Assembly (NCBI RefSeq): GCF_000720255.1
Contig: NZ_JOJE01000014.1
Location: forward strand, 99,296-163,295
Direction: 5' to 3'
DNA: 64,000 nucleotides
Origin: Streptomyces griseus subsp. griseus
Lineage (GTDB): Bacteria; Actinomycetota; Actinomycetes; Streptomycetales; Streptomycetaceae
Shown here: in pieces, positions 45,244-53,578 of the stretch
Layout: every line of letters begins with the position of its first letter
Position numbering within the stretch: the stretch's first letter is position 1
The notes under the pieces: model-generated
Database searches by the model: none
Told to the model about the DNA's origin: nothing
The model's input: only the letters and a program-made list of their open reading frames with translations
Program-made: the position numbers and the translations under genes

Positions 45244-45723
45244 ATGGCTACTCCTGACTTCATCCGCACGCTCCGGGAGACCGCCGGGCGCCAACTCCTC
45301 TGGCTGCCAGGGGTCACCGCCATCGTCTTCGACGACGACGGCCGAGTCCTGCTCGGCCGCCGATCCGACAACGGCAAGTGGTCGGTGATCGGAGGCATCC
45401 CGGATCCGGGGGAGCAGCCGGCGGCCTGCGCGGCCCGCGAGGTCTACGAGGAGACCGCGGTGCGCTGTGTCGTCGAGCGGGTCGTACTCGTCCAGGCGCT
45501 GGAGCCCGTCACCTACGACAATGGCGATGTCTGCCAGTACATGGACGTCACCTTCCGCTGTCGCGCCGTGGGCGGCGAAGCCCGCGTCAACGACGACGAG
45601 TCGCTTGAGGTGGCGTGGTTCGACGTGGACGCCCTGCCGGAACTGAACGAGTTCGGGCTGTTCCGGATCAAGGCGGCGATGTCGGACGCGCCCACATGGT
45701 TCGACACCACGGGTCCGCTCTGA
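45244..45723 (+). CDS. NUDIX hydrolase
   Basis: The 159-residue protein has a clean NUDIX box, GIPDPGEQPAACAAREVYEE followed by T, which binds metal and cleaves nucleoside-diphosphate-linked substrates. The N-terminal extension (DFIRTLRETAGRQLLWLPGV) is typical of Streptomyces ADP-ribose/ADP-sugar type members. The exact substrate is unknown. It lies between lnt and the 3-hydroxybutyrate genes as its own transcript. Confidence 0.9.
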   Translation: MATPDFIRTLRETAGRQLLWLPGVTAIVFDDDGRVLLGRRSDNGKWSVIGGIPDPGEQPAACAAREVYEETAVRCVVERVVLVQALEPVTYDNGDVCQYMDVTFRCRAVGGEARVNDDESLEVAWFDVDALPELNEFGLFRIKAAMSDAPTWFDTTGPL

Positions 45724-45725
45724 AG

Positions 45726-45771
45726 TATGGATGGTGACCATATGGGGCGGGGTGTGGTCGCTGCCTAGGGT
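45726..45771 (+). promoter_or_regulatory. operator and leaderless promoter of the 3-hydroxybutyrate gene
   Basis: TAGGGT (45766-45771) ends 6 nt before ATG 45778. Further upstream TATGG (45726-45730) and CCATA (45738-45742) form an inverted repeat with a 7-nt centre, next to the expected -35 position. Confidence 0.5.
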
Positions 45772-45777
45772 CGAGAC

Positions 45778-46584
45778 ATGACCCCGCCCAGCGCCCCTCC
45801 CGGCCTCCCCGCCCCCACACTCGACCTCGGCGGCCGTACCGCCCTCGTCACCGGTGCCGCCGGCGGCATCGGCCGCGCCTGTGCGCTGCGGCTGGCGGCC
45901 GCCGGGGCGAAGGTGAGAGCGGTCGACCGCGACGCCACGGGCCTGGAGACACTCGCCGAGCGGTCCGCGTCCGCGGGGCTGCCGGGCAGTGTCGAACCGC
46001 ACGTCCTCGACCTCACCGACCTGGACGCCACCGAGCTCACCGCCGCGGGCACGGACATCCTCGTCAACAACGCCGGACTGCAACTGGTACGCCCCATCGA
46101 GGAGTTCCCGCCGGACGTCTTCCACACCGTGCTCACCGTGATGCTGGAGGCACCCTTCCGGCTCATCCGCGGCGCCCTGCCCCACATGTACGGGCAGGGG
46201 TGGGGCCGTATCGTCAACGTCTCCTCGGTGCACGGACTGCGCGCCTCGGCCTACAAGTCGGCGTACGTCGCCGCCAAGCACGGCCTGGAGGGACTGTCCA
46301 AGACCGCGGCACTCGAAGGCGCGTCCCACGGCGTCACCTCCAACTGCGTGAACCCCGGCTACGTGCGCACACCACTGGTCGAGAAACAGCTCACCGACCA
46401 GGCACGGGCGCACGGCATCCCCGAGGAACGCGTGCTGACCGAGGTGCTGCTCCAGGACAGCGCGGTGAAGCGGCTCGTCGAACCGGAGGAGGTCGCCGAG
46501 GCCGTGGCATATCTCTGCGGGCCGCAGGCGTCCTTCGTCACCGGAACCTCGCTGGTCCTCGACGGCGGCTGGACCGCGCACTGA
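45778..46584 (+). CDS. 3-hydroxybutyrate dehydrogenase (SDR)
   Basis: The 268-residue SDR has TGAAGGIGRACAL, NNAGLQLV, catalytic Ser in VNVSSVHGL and YVAAKHGLEGLSKT. The substrate-recognition part TSNCVNPGYVRTPLVEKQ is the hallmark of D-3-hydroxybutyrate dehydrogenases. It would oxidise 3-hydroxybutyrate to acetoacetate with NAD. The adjacent PucR regulator and MHS symporter support uptake and use of a hydroxy acid. Confidence 0.87.
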   Translation: MTPPSAPPGLPAPTLDLGGRTALVTGAAGGIGRACALRLAAAGAKVRAVDRDATGLETLAERSASAGLPGSVEPHVLDLTDLDATELTAAGTDILVNNAGLQLVRPIEEFPPDVFHTVLTVMLEAPFRLIRGALPHMYGQGWGRIVNVSSVHGLRASAYKSAYVAAKHGLEGLSKTAALEGASHGVTSNCVNPGYVRTPLVEKQLTDQARAHGIPEERVLTEVLLQDSAVKRLVEPEEVAEAVAYLCGPQASFVTGTSLVLDGGWTAH

Positions 46585-46642
46585 GCACGGTGCGGCCCGT
46601 GACACCCGGAGTTATCCACAGGGCTGACGGGACGGGCCGGTC

Positions 46643-48610
46643 ATGGTGAATCCTGTGAGCATGCCCAGCGATCACGTTCCGTCAGCACAGCGCACCAGCG
46701 GCGAAGCTCCGGCATCCGAGCACAGCGGTGCCGAGGCACCATTCCTGGAGCTGCTGGCCCGAGGAGCGGGCGCCGAAGCCTACGAGCGGCCGGTGCTGCT
46801 CGCCCGGGCCCGGGGTGAGCCGGCCGAGCAGGTCGAGGCGCTCGAACAAGCCAAGCGGCTCGCCCTGCGCGTGCGCTCGGAGCTGGAGGGACGCCGCCGC
46901 CGGGAAGCCGAACTGTCCGCGCTCTTCGAGACCGCCCACGACCTCGCGGGGCTGCGGGATCTGGACGCCGTCCTCCAGGCGATCGTGCAGCGCGCACGGT
47001 CGCTGCTCGCCACGGACGTCGCCTACCTCAGCCTGAACGACCCGGCCAGGGGCGACACCTACATGCGGGTCACCGAGGGCTCGGTCGCGGCCCGCTTCCA
47101 GCAACTGCGGCTCGGCATGGGGGAGGGGCTCGGCGGCCTCGTCGCCCAGACGGCCCGCCCCTACGTCACCGACGACTACTTCCAGGACGCACGCTTCCAG
47201 CACACCACCACCATCGACGCGGGCGTGCACGACGAGGGACTGGTGGCCATCTGCGGGGTCCCCCTGATGATCGGGCCCCACGTCATCGGCGTGCTCTTCG
47301 CCGCCGACCGCCGGGCCCGGGTCTTCGAGCGGGAGCAGATCGCCCTGCTCGGCTCCTTCGCCGCGCTCGCCGCGGCCGCCATCGACACCGCCAACCTCCT
47401 CACCGAGACCCGCTCCGCAGTGGCCGACCTGGAGCGGGCCAACGAGATCATCCGGGACCGCAGCGCGGTCATCGAGCGCGCCTCCGACGTCCACGACCGG
47501 CTCGCCGAACTCGTCCTGCGCGGCGGAGGCGTCCACGACGTGGCCGCCGCGGTCTCCCAGGTCCTCGACGGCGCGGTGGAGTTCGCCGAGGCCGCCGCCG
47601 CGCCGGCCGCCGCCCTGGAGGCGTCCCGCGCCGACGGGCACGCGGTGCTGTACGAGGACGACTGGATCGCCGCCGTCACGGCGGGCGGCGAACTGCTCGG
47701 CGCACTCGTCCTGCACGGGCACCCCGGCCTCGACCCCGTCGACCAGCGCACCCTGGAGCGCGCCGCGATGGTCACCTCGCTGGTCCTGCTGGCCAGACGC
47801 TCCGCGGCCGAGGCCGAACAGCGCGTACGCGGCGAGCTCCTCGACGACCTGCTCGACGCCCGCGACCGCGACCCCCGCCTGCTGCGCGACCGCGCCTCCC
47901 GACTGCACGCCGACCTCGACGCCACCCACGTCGTCCTCGCCGCCCGCCTCGACGGCACGGCAGCCGACGCCGAACAGGAGGCGGCCGCCCGCAGACGCCT
48001 GTGGTCCGCGGCCTCCCATCTCGCCGCGACCCGGCACGGTCTCGCCGCCGCCCGCGACGGAGGCACCGTCCTGTTGCTGCCCCTCACCTCCCACGACACC
48101 GCCAGCGACCTGGCCCGTCGCACCGCACGGCAGCTGGGCACGGCCGTCCACGAGGCGGTCACCGTCGGCGCCTCCGGCCCGGTGGAGAACCTCGCCGCCC
48201 ACCCGGACACCGTGGCCGCCGCCTACGCCGAGGGCCGCCGCTGCCTCGACGCCCTGCGCCTGCTCGGCCGCTCGGGGGACGGCGCCACCGCCCAGGAGTT
48301 CGGCTTCCTGGGGCTGCTGCTCGGGGGCGACCGAGACGTGGCCGGCTTCGTCGACCGCACCATCGGCCGTGTGGTCGCCTACGACGAACGACGCGGCACC
48401 GATCTGCTGCGCACTCTGGAAGCGTACTTCTCCTGCGGCATGAGCCCCGCCCGCACGAAGGACGAACTGCACGTCCACGTCAACACGGTCGCCCAGCGCC
48501 TGGAACGCGTCGCCCGACTCCTCGGCGAGGACTGGCAGAGCCCGTCCCGCGCCCTGGAGATACAACTCGCCCTGCGGCTCAACCGATTGTCGACCCCGAT
48601 ACAGCACTGA
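46643..48610 (+). CDS. GAF-domain PucR-family regulator
   Basis: The 655-residue protein has a coiled-coil start (EQVEALEQAKRLALRVRSEL), a GAF domain (residues about 95-260, with LRLGMGEGLGGLVAQTARPY and GVPLMIGPHVIGVLFAADRR), a GGDEF-like CdaR middle region, and a C-terminal PucR helix-turn-helix (DELHVHVNTVAQRLERVARL). Such proteins sense small molecules and usually regulate adjacent catabolic genes, here the hydroxybutyrate dehydrogenase upstream and the symporter downstream. ATG 46661 is an alternative start. Confidence 0.88.
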   Translation: MVNPVSMPSDHVPSAQRTSGEAPASEHSGAEAPFLELLARGAGAEAYERPVLLARARGEPAEQVEALEQAKRLALRVRSELEGRRRREAELSALFETAHDLAGLRDLDAVLQAIVQRARSLLATDVAYLSLNDPARGDTYMRVTEGSVAARFQQLRLGMGEGLGGLVAQTARPYVTDDYFQDARFQHTTTIDAGVHDEGLVAICGVPLMIGPHVIGVLFAADRRARVFEREQIALLGSFAALAAAAIDTANLLTETRSAVADLERANEIIRDRSAVIERASDVHDRLAELVLRGGGVHDVAAAVSQVLDGAVEFAEAAAAPAAALEASRADGHAVLYEDDWIAAVTAGGELLGALVLHGHPGLDPVDQRTLERAAMVTSLVLLARRSAAEAEQRVRGELLDDLLDARDRDPRLLRDRASRLHADLDATHVVLAARLDGTAADAEQEAAARRRLWSAASHLAATRHGLAAARDGGTVLLLPLTSHDTASDLARRTARQLGTAVHEAVTVGASGPVENLAAHPDTVAAAYAEGRRCLDALRLLGRSGDGATAQEFGFLGLLLGGDRDVAGFVDRTIGRVVAYDERRGTDLLRTLEAYFSCGMSPARTKDELHVHVNTVAQRLERVARLLGEDWQSPSRALEIQLALRLNRLSTPIQH

Positions 48611-48634
48611 CCCCCGTACCAGGGGGTACGGGGG
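48611..48634. terminator. bidirectional hairpin terminator
   Basis: CCCCCGTACC (48611-48620) pairs with GGTACGGGGG (48625-48634) across a 4-nt loop. It starts at the PucR stop and serves both converging genes. Confidence 0.75.
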
Positions 48635-48663
48635 CCGGTGCCGGAAGTGGTCTCGGCTGGGGG

Positions 48664-50052
48664 TCAGGCGGTACGGGCGGTGTCCGCCGCCCCGGCAGTG
48701 GCGGGCTCGGCACCGACTGCGGGCTCGACATCGGCCAGATCCCGGTGACGGGTCTCCTTCGCCACTCCCACGGCGACGAGCGTCAGCACGGCCGCCGCGA
48801 TCACGTACAGGGCGATCGGCGTGGAGCTGCCGTAGTCGGACAACAACGCGGTGGCGATCAGCGGGGCCGGCGCACCCGCGGCGACCGAGGCGAACTGCGC
48901 GCCGATGGAGGCACCGGAGTAGCGCATCCGGGTCGCGAACATCTCGGAGAAGAAGGCGGCCTGGGGCGCGTACATGGCCCCGTGCAGCACCAGCCCCACG
49001 GTCACGGCGAGGATCAGGCTCCCGAAGCCACCGGTGTCGACGAGCGCGAAGAAGGGAAACATCCACAGCCCCACACCCGCCGCGCCGACCAGGTACACGG
49101 GCCGCCGACCGATCCGGTCGGACAACGCGCCCCAGGCCGGAATCACCGCGAAGTGCACGGCGGAGGCGATGAGTACGGCGTTGAGCGCGGTCTGCTTGGA
49201 GACGCCGGCCGAGGTGGTGGCGTATACGAGGATGAAGGCGGTGATGACGTAGTAGGAGATGTTCTCCGCCATACGCGCGCCCATCGCGACCAGCACGTCC
49301 CGCCAGTGGTCGCGGAGCACGGAAACGATGGGCAACTTCTCGGCGGCGCCCGACCGAGCCGCCTGGCGCGCCTCGGCCTGTTCCAACGCCTGCTGGAAGA
49401 CGGGCGATTCATCGACGGACAGACGAATCCACAAACCGACGATCACCAGCACCCCGGAGAGCAGGAACGGGACGCGCCAGCCCCAAGTGCCGAAGGCTTC
49501 GTCGGAGAGGACCGCGGTGAGCAAGGACAGCACACCGGTCGCGAGAAGCTGCCCGGCCGGGGCGCCGGTCTGCGGCCACGACGCCCAGAACCCACGCCGC
49601 CGCGCGTCCCCGTGCTCGGACACCAGCAACACGGCGCCGCCCCACTCCCCGCCGAGCGCGAACCCCTGCACCAGACGCAGCAGGGTCAGCAACACAGGCG
49701 CGGCGGTCCCGACGGTGGCATGCGTCGGCAGCAACCCGATCGCGAAGGTCGCCCCACCCATCAGCAACAGACTCAGTACCAGCAGCTTCTTGCGCCCCAG
49801 CCGGTCACCGAAATGCCCGAACACCAGCGCACCCAACGGCCGCGCCGCGAACCCCACGGCGTACGTCAGAAACGACAGCAACGTACCGACCAACGGATCG
49901 GAGCCCGGAAAGAACAGCTCATTGAACACGAGCGCCGCAGCCGAGCCGTACAGGAAGAAGTCGTACCACTCGATGGTGGTGCCGATGAGGCTGGCTGCGA
50001 CGATGCGTTTGAGGTTGGCGGGGGGTGGGGGAGCGGTTGCTGCGGAGGCCAT
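48664..50052 (-). CDS. MHS-family metabolite:H+ symporter
   Basis: The 462-residue protein has 12 predicted transmembrane helices and the MHS signature: SLIGTTIEWYDFFLYGSAAA in helix 1, GHFGDRLGRKK between helices 2 and 3, FALGGEWGGAVLLVSEH and SDRIGRRPVYLVGA. MHS transporters import carboxylates such as shikimate, citrate or hydroxy acids with protons. GAGGAAG lies 8 nt before ATG 50052. Sharing a locus with hydroxybutyrate dehydrogenase, it is a plausible hydroxybutyrate importer. Confidence 0.9.
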   Translation of the reverse strand: MASAATAPPPPANLKRIVAASLIGTTIEWYDFFLYGSAAALVFNELFFPGSDPLVGTLLSFLTYAVGFAARPLGALVFGHFGDRLGRKKLLVLSLLLMGGATFAIGLLPTHATVGTAAPVLLTLLRLVQGFALGGEWGGAVLLVSEHGDARRRGFWASWPQTGAPAGQLLATGVLSLLTAVLSDEAFGTWGWRVPFLLSGVLVIVGLWIRLSVDESPVFQQALEQAEARQAARSGAAEKLPIVSVLRDHWRDVLVAMGARMAENISYYVITAFILVYATTSAGVSKQTALNAVLIASAVHFAVIPAWGALSDRIGRRPVYLVGAAGVGLWMFPFFALVDTGGFGSLILAVTVGLVLHGAMYAPQAAFFSEMFATRMRYSGASIGAQFASVAAGAPAPLIATALLSDYGSSTPIALYVIAAAVLTLVAVGVAKETRHRDLADVEPAVGAEPATAGAADTARTA

Positions 50053-50264
50053 GTGCGCCACTTCCTCGTGTGCGGTGGGGACGGGTGGGTGTCCGGATAC
50101 CGTAGGAAGGTGCAGGTCAGGGGCACATGTGGTGGGGCAACATAGTTCGCGGGCGGTGTGTGCGTGCCGCCCCTATGTCGGTTCGTGGGCCGTTTCGAGG
50201 GCTTGCATCGGTGGCAGACCGGACGGTGTCTGTGTTGCGTGATGCGGGATGATTTGGCGATGGC

Positions 50265-50350
50265 GTGCTGACTCCCGTGCTGGTTCGGTGCTGACTGAAA
50301 GCGCACGTCATCACCTGTCTCCACCTCTCCCTTGCTGACTTGGTGCTGAC
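50265..50350 (+). repeat. TGCTGAC motif cluster (left)
   Basis: Four same-orientation copies: GTGCTGAC at 50265 and 50288, TTGCTGAC at 50332 and GTGCTGAC at 50343. The last two are 11 bp apart. A matching cluster lies at 51426-51453. The layout resembles arm-type integrase sites, but no integrase remains. Confidence 0.55.
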
Positions 50351-50374
50351 TACGCTGCGTTGAACTCGGGCATC

Positions 50375-50386
50375 CGTCTTCAAAGT
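50375..50386 (+). repeat. 12-bp direct repeat, left copy
   Basis: CGTCTTCAAAGT here recurs at 50994-51005 in the same orientation, flanking the gene at 50477-50989. The right copy is adjacent to the IS5 remnant and may be its end. Confidence 0.55.
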
Positions 50387-50476
50387 GGATACCGGGTAGC
50401 ACACACCGCCACCCTCATCCCTGCCGCGAACGGCTCGACGGAGCCGCGTCAGTGCGGATGGCGATAGGGTCCGGGC

Positions 50477-50989
50477 ATGTCAGACGCGATAGCGACCGCG
50501 ATCACTGCGGCGGCGGGCCTCGGCGGAGCGCTTCTCGGCTCGGTACTCCCGCAACGCTTCAACGCCCGCGAACGCGCCGCCGAGGCCGAAATCGCCGACC
50601 GGAGAAGATCCTTCGAGGAGCGGCGAGAGGCATACACGGCCATGAACCGTGCCGCCGAGCAATTCCACACGCTCCTCAAGGACGCCCTGCACCGCATCCG
50701 TGACGGCGTCTATGCCGAGGAGGACCGCACCCGTCTTGAGGATTCCCGCAGGGAGTACCGCGACCGCTACGCGGCAGCCCAAATGATCGTCCCCTTGCGG
50801 ATCATGGAGGCCTCGCGAGAACTCAACAAGGTGCTCGCTGAGGTCGACGCGGCGGCCAAACGCAATGACCGCGGCCTCGCGCGTGACGGCGAGAGTGCAG
50901 AGCGCCTACTCGTCGAGGTAAGGCAGGCGGAGCCCCGGCTGGTAGCGATGCGGACACTGATGAGGGAAGACCTGGGGATCCGGGACTAG
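50477..50989 (+). CDS. hypothetical membrane-anchored coiled-coil protein
   Basis: The 170-residue protein has a short hydrophobic N-terminus (SDAIATAITAAAGLGGALLG) that may anchor it, followed by a long charged helix region (RAAEAEIADRRRSFEERREA) likely to form coiled coils. No Pfam family is recognised. Proteins of this shape recur on actinomycete genomic islands without known role. The TAG stop overlaps the sequence CTAG directly at the presumed IS5 end. Confidence 0.6.
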   Translation: MSDAIATAITAAAGLGGALLGSVLPQRFNARERAAEAEIADRRRSFEERREAYTAMNRAAEQFHTLLKDALHRIRDGVYAEEDRTRLEDSRREYRDRYAAAQMIVPLRIMEASRELNKVLAEVDAAAKRNDRGLARDGESAERLLVEVRQAEPRLVAMRTLMREDLGIRD

Positions 50990-50993
50990 AGAT

Positions 50994-51005
50994 CGTCTTC
51001 AAAGT
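50994..51005 (+). repeat. 12-bp direct repeat, right copy (possible IS end)
   Basis: Second copy of CGTCTTCAAAGT, preceded by GAGAT. It lies just outside the end of the IS5 transposase remnant, where a terminal inverted repeat would be expected. Confidence 0.5.
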
Positions 51006-51006
51006 T

Positions 51007-51415
51007 CAGATCCAGAGCAGGATTGAGGCGATGGTGACGGCGGCCTGGAAGGACTCGCGGGCCTTTGGCGTAGCGGGTGGCCAGGCCGCGCCATTGCCTG
51101 AGGCGGTTGAAGCAGCGTTCGACGACGTTGCGGAGGCGGTAGACGGCCCTATCGACGCCGGGCGGTCGGCCGCCGGCGGGTGTACGTCGGCGGCGGCCGG
51201 CGGCTTGGTCCCTGCCATTCGGGGATCGTGTGGCGGATGCCGCGTCTGCGCAGGTAGGTGCGGATCCTGCGAGAGCTGTACCCCTTGTCGGCGATCACGT
51301 GGTCCGGTGTCGTGCGGGGTCGGCCGGGACCGGTGCGAGGGACGTGGATCTCGGTCATGACCTGCTCGAACCGAGTGCAGTCGTTGGTGTTGCCGCCGGT
51401 GAGGTGGGCAGCTGT
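51007..51415 (-). pseudogene. IS5-family transposase C-terminal remnant
   Basis: The minus strand reads AHLTGGNTNDCTRFEQVM, then HVIADKGYSSRRIRTYLRRR and GIRHTIPE in one frame. It shifts to VYRLRNVVERCFNRLRQWRG then LATRYAK in another, and to ESFQAAVTIASILLWI in a third. This is the C-terminal third of an IS5-group transposase, with the DDE glutamate region VVERCFNRL present, broken by at least two frameshifts. The N-terminal two thirds are absent. Confidence 0.88.
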
Positions 51416-51425
51416 GGCAGGGCTT

Positions 51426-51453
51426 TTGCTGACCTAATGCTGACTCTGCTGAC
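51426..51453 (+). repeat. TGCTGAC motif cluster (right)
   Basis: TTGCTGAC (51426), ATGCTGAC (51437) and CTGCTGAC (51446) follow each other at 11- and 9-bp intervals, mirroring the cluster at 50265-50350. It directly abuts the truncated end of the IS5 remnant. Confidence 0.55.
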
Positions 51454-51455
51454 AC

Positions 51456-51671
51456 ATGGTCAGACGCGCACGGCGCCCCGCCGCCGCCCGGCGCGGAGCC
51501 TTGCACGCAGGCGTCGCCGACATCCGGGCCCGCAGCACGGACGGTGCCAACCCGGCCTGGACCGCCCGTACCGCGCACGAATGGGAGTACTGCTTCGCCG
51601 CGCAGGCCCACGAAGCGCGGGGCCGTACCTGCTCGGACTGCCGTGCCGCACCGGGCGAGAAGTGCGTCTGA
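51456..51671 (+). CDS. small zinc-finger-like protein
   Basis: The 71-residue protein ends in [13 protein letters not shown], a CxxCxxxPGxxC zinc-finger motif common in short proteins of actinomycete plasmids and phages. The first half is Arg/Ala-rich ([20 protein letters not shown]). No RBS of note precedes the ATG. It is followed 55 nt later by the truncated gene at 51727. The context suggests mobile-element cargo. Confidence 0.6.
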   Translation: MVRRARRPAAARRGALHAGVADIRARSTDGANPAWTARTAHEWEYCFAAQAHEARGRTCSDCRAAPGEKCV

Positions 51672-51726
51672 CCGTGCCGGGCGCTCCCAGCTGCACCGGG
51701 GCCGGACCCGGGACGCCGAACAGGCC

Positions 51727-52110
51727 ATGCAGGTGCCCGCGCACCGCATTCTGCCGCCGGACGCCGACCGTTACTTCATGCCGCTGGACCCCGACTGCGC
51801 CGACACTCTGGTGGTGTCGCTGCACAAGGACGTGGCCACGGAGCTGGCCCGTTCTCACTACGAGGCTGCGGTGCTGCTGTGGCTTGTGCTGGAACAGGCG
51901 GGACAGCGACGGGCCACCGTGCTGAACGTGAAGAACCTCCAGGTGGCGTTCTTCCTCATGCCGCTCGACTACCTGGCGTCTGGTGAGGTGCTGGAGGCCG
52001 TCGACCGGCTGGCCGCCCGCGGCTTCGTCGAGCGGGTCGGCGACAGGGGCGTGCGCGTCAACTCCGCGGCGCCCTGCCTGCCTGTCACCGTCCACAACCT
52101 CCCGGGACAG
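51727..52110 (+). pseudogene. truncated winged-helix-like hypothetical gene
   Basis: From ATG 51727 the frame reads as real protein: MQVPAHRILPPDADRYFMPL, HYEAAVLLWLVLEQAGQRRA, and a wing-like EAVDRLAARGFVERVGDRGV. Near 52110 it runs antisense into the ribosome-inactivating-protein gene, where the sequence loses protein character although the frame stays open to 52935. I read it as a gene that lost its 3' end when the neighbouring DNA arrived. The family is unknown; a MarR-like or plasmid-associated winged helix is possible. Confidence 0.5.
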
Positions 52111-52116
52111 AACACC

Positions 52117-52959
52117 TTAGAGCTGGGCGATGGACCCGTTCAGCTCCACGAACGACAGGCGCTGCCGCAGCTGGTCGAAGGACCTGACGATCGCGCCGAG
52201 GAGGTTGATGGACGCGCCCTGGCCGTTGCGCAGGTTGCGGGCGAACTGGGAGAGGGAGCCCCACTGGTTTTCCAGCCCCGCGTAGTCGATGCCCAGTTGC
52301 CGCGAGTTTCCGGGGTGGTAGATGTTGTTGTAGACAAGGTCGAAGATCGGCCCGAAGCGGGCTGCCTCGGAGAACGCCTGGATCATGATGACGAGGGCGC
52401 GGCCCACGCTGTCGTTGTACCCCCGCGAGGTCCCGAGATTGCGTGCCGCGTTGTAGATGGCCTGCGGGTTGATCGTCAGGCTCTCCCGGGTGTTCCCGGT
52501 CGGCAGGGTGGAGTAGTTACCGGTCTGCCTGAGGGAAATCGAGTTGCCGATGCCCAGCGCCCGCTGGAACTCGGCCGCGCGGCCGTCGTCGAAGACGTAG
52601 TGCTGTTGGTCCCCGCGCGAAGTGTAGAAACCCGCCACGTAGAGGTTGTTGGCCCACAGGTAGATGGAGACGAGGTCGTTGCCCCCGGTATCGCGGATCC
52701 GCACCTGGATGAGCCGGCCCCGCTCCTCCGTGGTCTGCGTGACGGCGCGTTCTTCCGTGGGCTCTCCGTAGCTGAGCCGGTGGATGGCGTCGACGACGTG
52801 GTAGTACGCGAGGGCGTGGTCCTGGCCCCCGGCGGTGATGTCGGAGATGTTGTAGTCGATGATCTGATAGTTGGCTGCCGAGGCCGTCGAGCTGAGCCCC
52901 GTTACGAGACCCATTGCCACGGCCAGGGACAGTAACGCGGCGCAGAGTTTTCTTGTCAC
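52117..52959 (-). CDS. secreted ribosome-inactivating protein (ricin A-chain/Shiga family)
   Basis: The 280-residue protein has a signal peptide (LCAALLSLAVAMGLVTGLSS then TASA) and an rRNA N-glycosidase domain. The catalytic motif is IMIQAFSEAARF with Glu198 and Arg201; supporting residues are NLYVAGFY, YVFDDGR and NQWGSLS (matching the ricin active-site tryptophan). Family members remove one adenine from the sarcin-ricin loop of large-subunit rRNA. There is no B-chain or lectin part, so it is type 1-like. GTG 52959 follows AAAAGGCG at 7 nt. No immunity gene is adjacent. Confidence 0.9.
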   Translation of the reverse strand: MTRKLCAALLSLAVAMGLVTGLSSTASAANYQIIDYNISDITAGGQDHALAYYHVVDAIHRLSYGEPTEERAVTQTTEERGRLIQVRIRDTGGNDLVSIYLWANNLYVAGFYTSRGDQQHYVFDDGRAAEFQRALGIGNSISLRQTGNYSTLPTGNTRESLTINPQAIYNAARNLGTSRGYNDSVGRALVIMIQAFSEAARFGPIFDLVYNNIYHPGNSRQLGIDYAGLENQWGSLSQFARNLRNGQGASINLLGAIVRSFDQLRQRLSFVELNGSIAQL

Positions 52960-53462
52960 AGAATTCGCCTTTTCGAGCCAGATCGCCGGACCAGGTGTCC
53001 GGCCGCATGTCATTCCTGCGGAACGCTACGGCCGTCGGCTGTTCGGTCGTTGCCTCTGCGTGCACCGCCTCTTCCCTGTCCGCGCACAGCGCCGCCGTAG
53101 CCGGCCAGGCGCGTCGCCACACGCCGGCCAGGTCCGTTCCTGCGCTTGGGGATTTGCCACGGGTGCTCTCTGCGGGCAGGCCGTCGCCTCCGCTAGGGCG
53201 GACAGCGAAGCGCAGCCTGCGGCACCCGCTGGCCGAGCTGCGTCAGGCGAACGGTCCCGGATCGCCGCCGGGTTCGTGGGGGAACCGTTGATCTGCGACG
53301 CTCGCCGAGACGGGGCACTCTGACGCGACATCTCGGTGCGCACGAGCGGCTCGGCGACGAGCGCGTCCGTGCCCTGCGCTGGCTCCTGAGTGGTCGTAAT
53401 GGCACCGGATTGCAGGGTTTTTTGAAGGCTCCGAAGGGACTGCGACCCGTCGAGAGCGATCT

Positions 53463-53483
53463 TCAGAAAACGAGTTTTTCTGA
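53463..53483. terminator. AT-rich hairpin
   Basis: TCAGAAAA and TTTTCTGA form an 8-bp perfect stem around a 5-nt loop (53471-53475), unusual in this GC-rich DNA. It could be a terminator or a protein-binding site. Confidence 0.35.
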
Positions 53484-53578
53484 CAGTTCCCCGGCTGGGC
53501 AGCGGGTGGGTGAGCTTTGGCAGAAGGCCTCGCGCGCCGGACAGCAGATTCTGGAGGTCCGCGCGAAATCCCCTTGCT

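Larger units (their letters stand above)
50053..50476. other. non-coding interval with TGCTGAC motifs
   Basis: No gene is visible. The interval contains tandem TGCTGAC motifs and a 12-bp repeat shared with 50994-51005, and it marks the change from ordered chromosome to relic-rich DNA. Confidence 0.6.

Noticed and set aside
46682..49066. 794-codon minus-strand open frame
   Set aside because: Antisense shadow of the GAF/PucR gene, Gly/Val/Asp-rich without any motif.
50053..51455. tRNA attachment site for an integrative element
   Set aside because: Looked for a tRNA 3' end near the TGCTGAC clusters; none with a T-loop and acceptor stem was found.
52111..52935. Plus-strand coding continuing from 51727
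   Set aside because: This part is antisense to the RIP gene, whose signal peptide and catalytic residues are intact on the minus strand.
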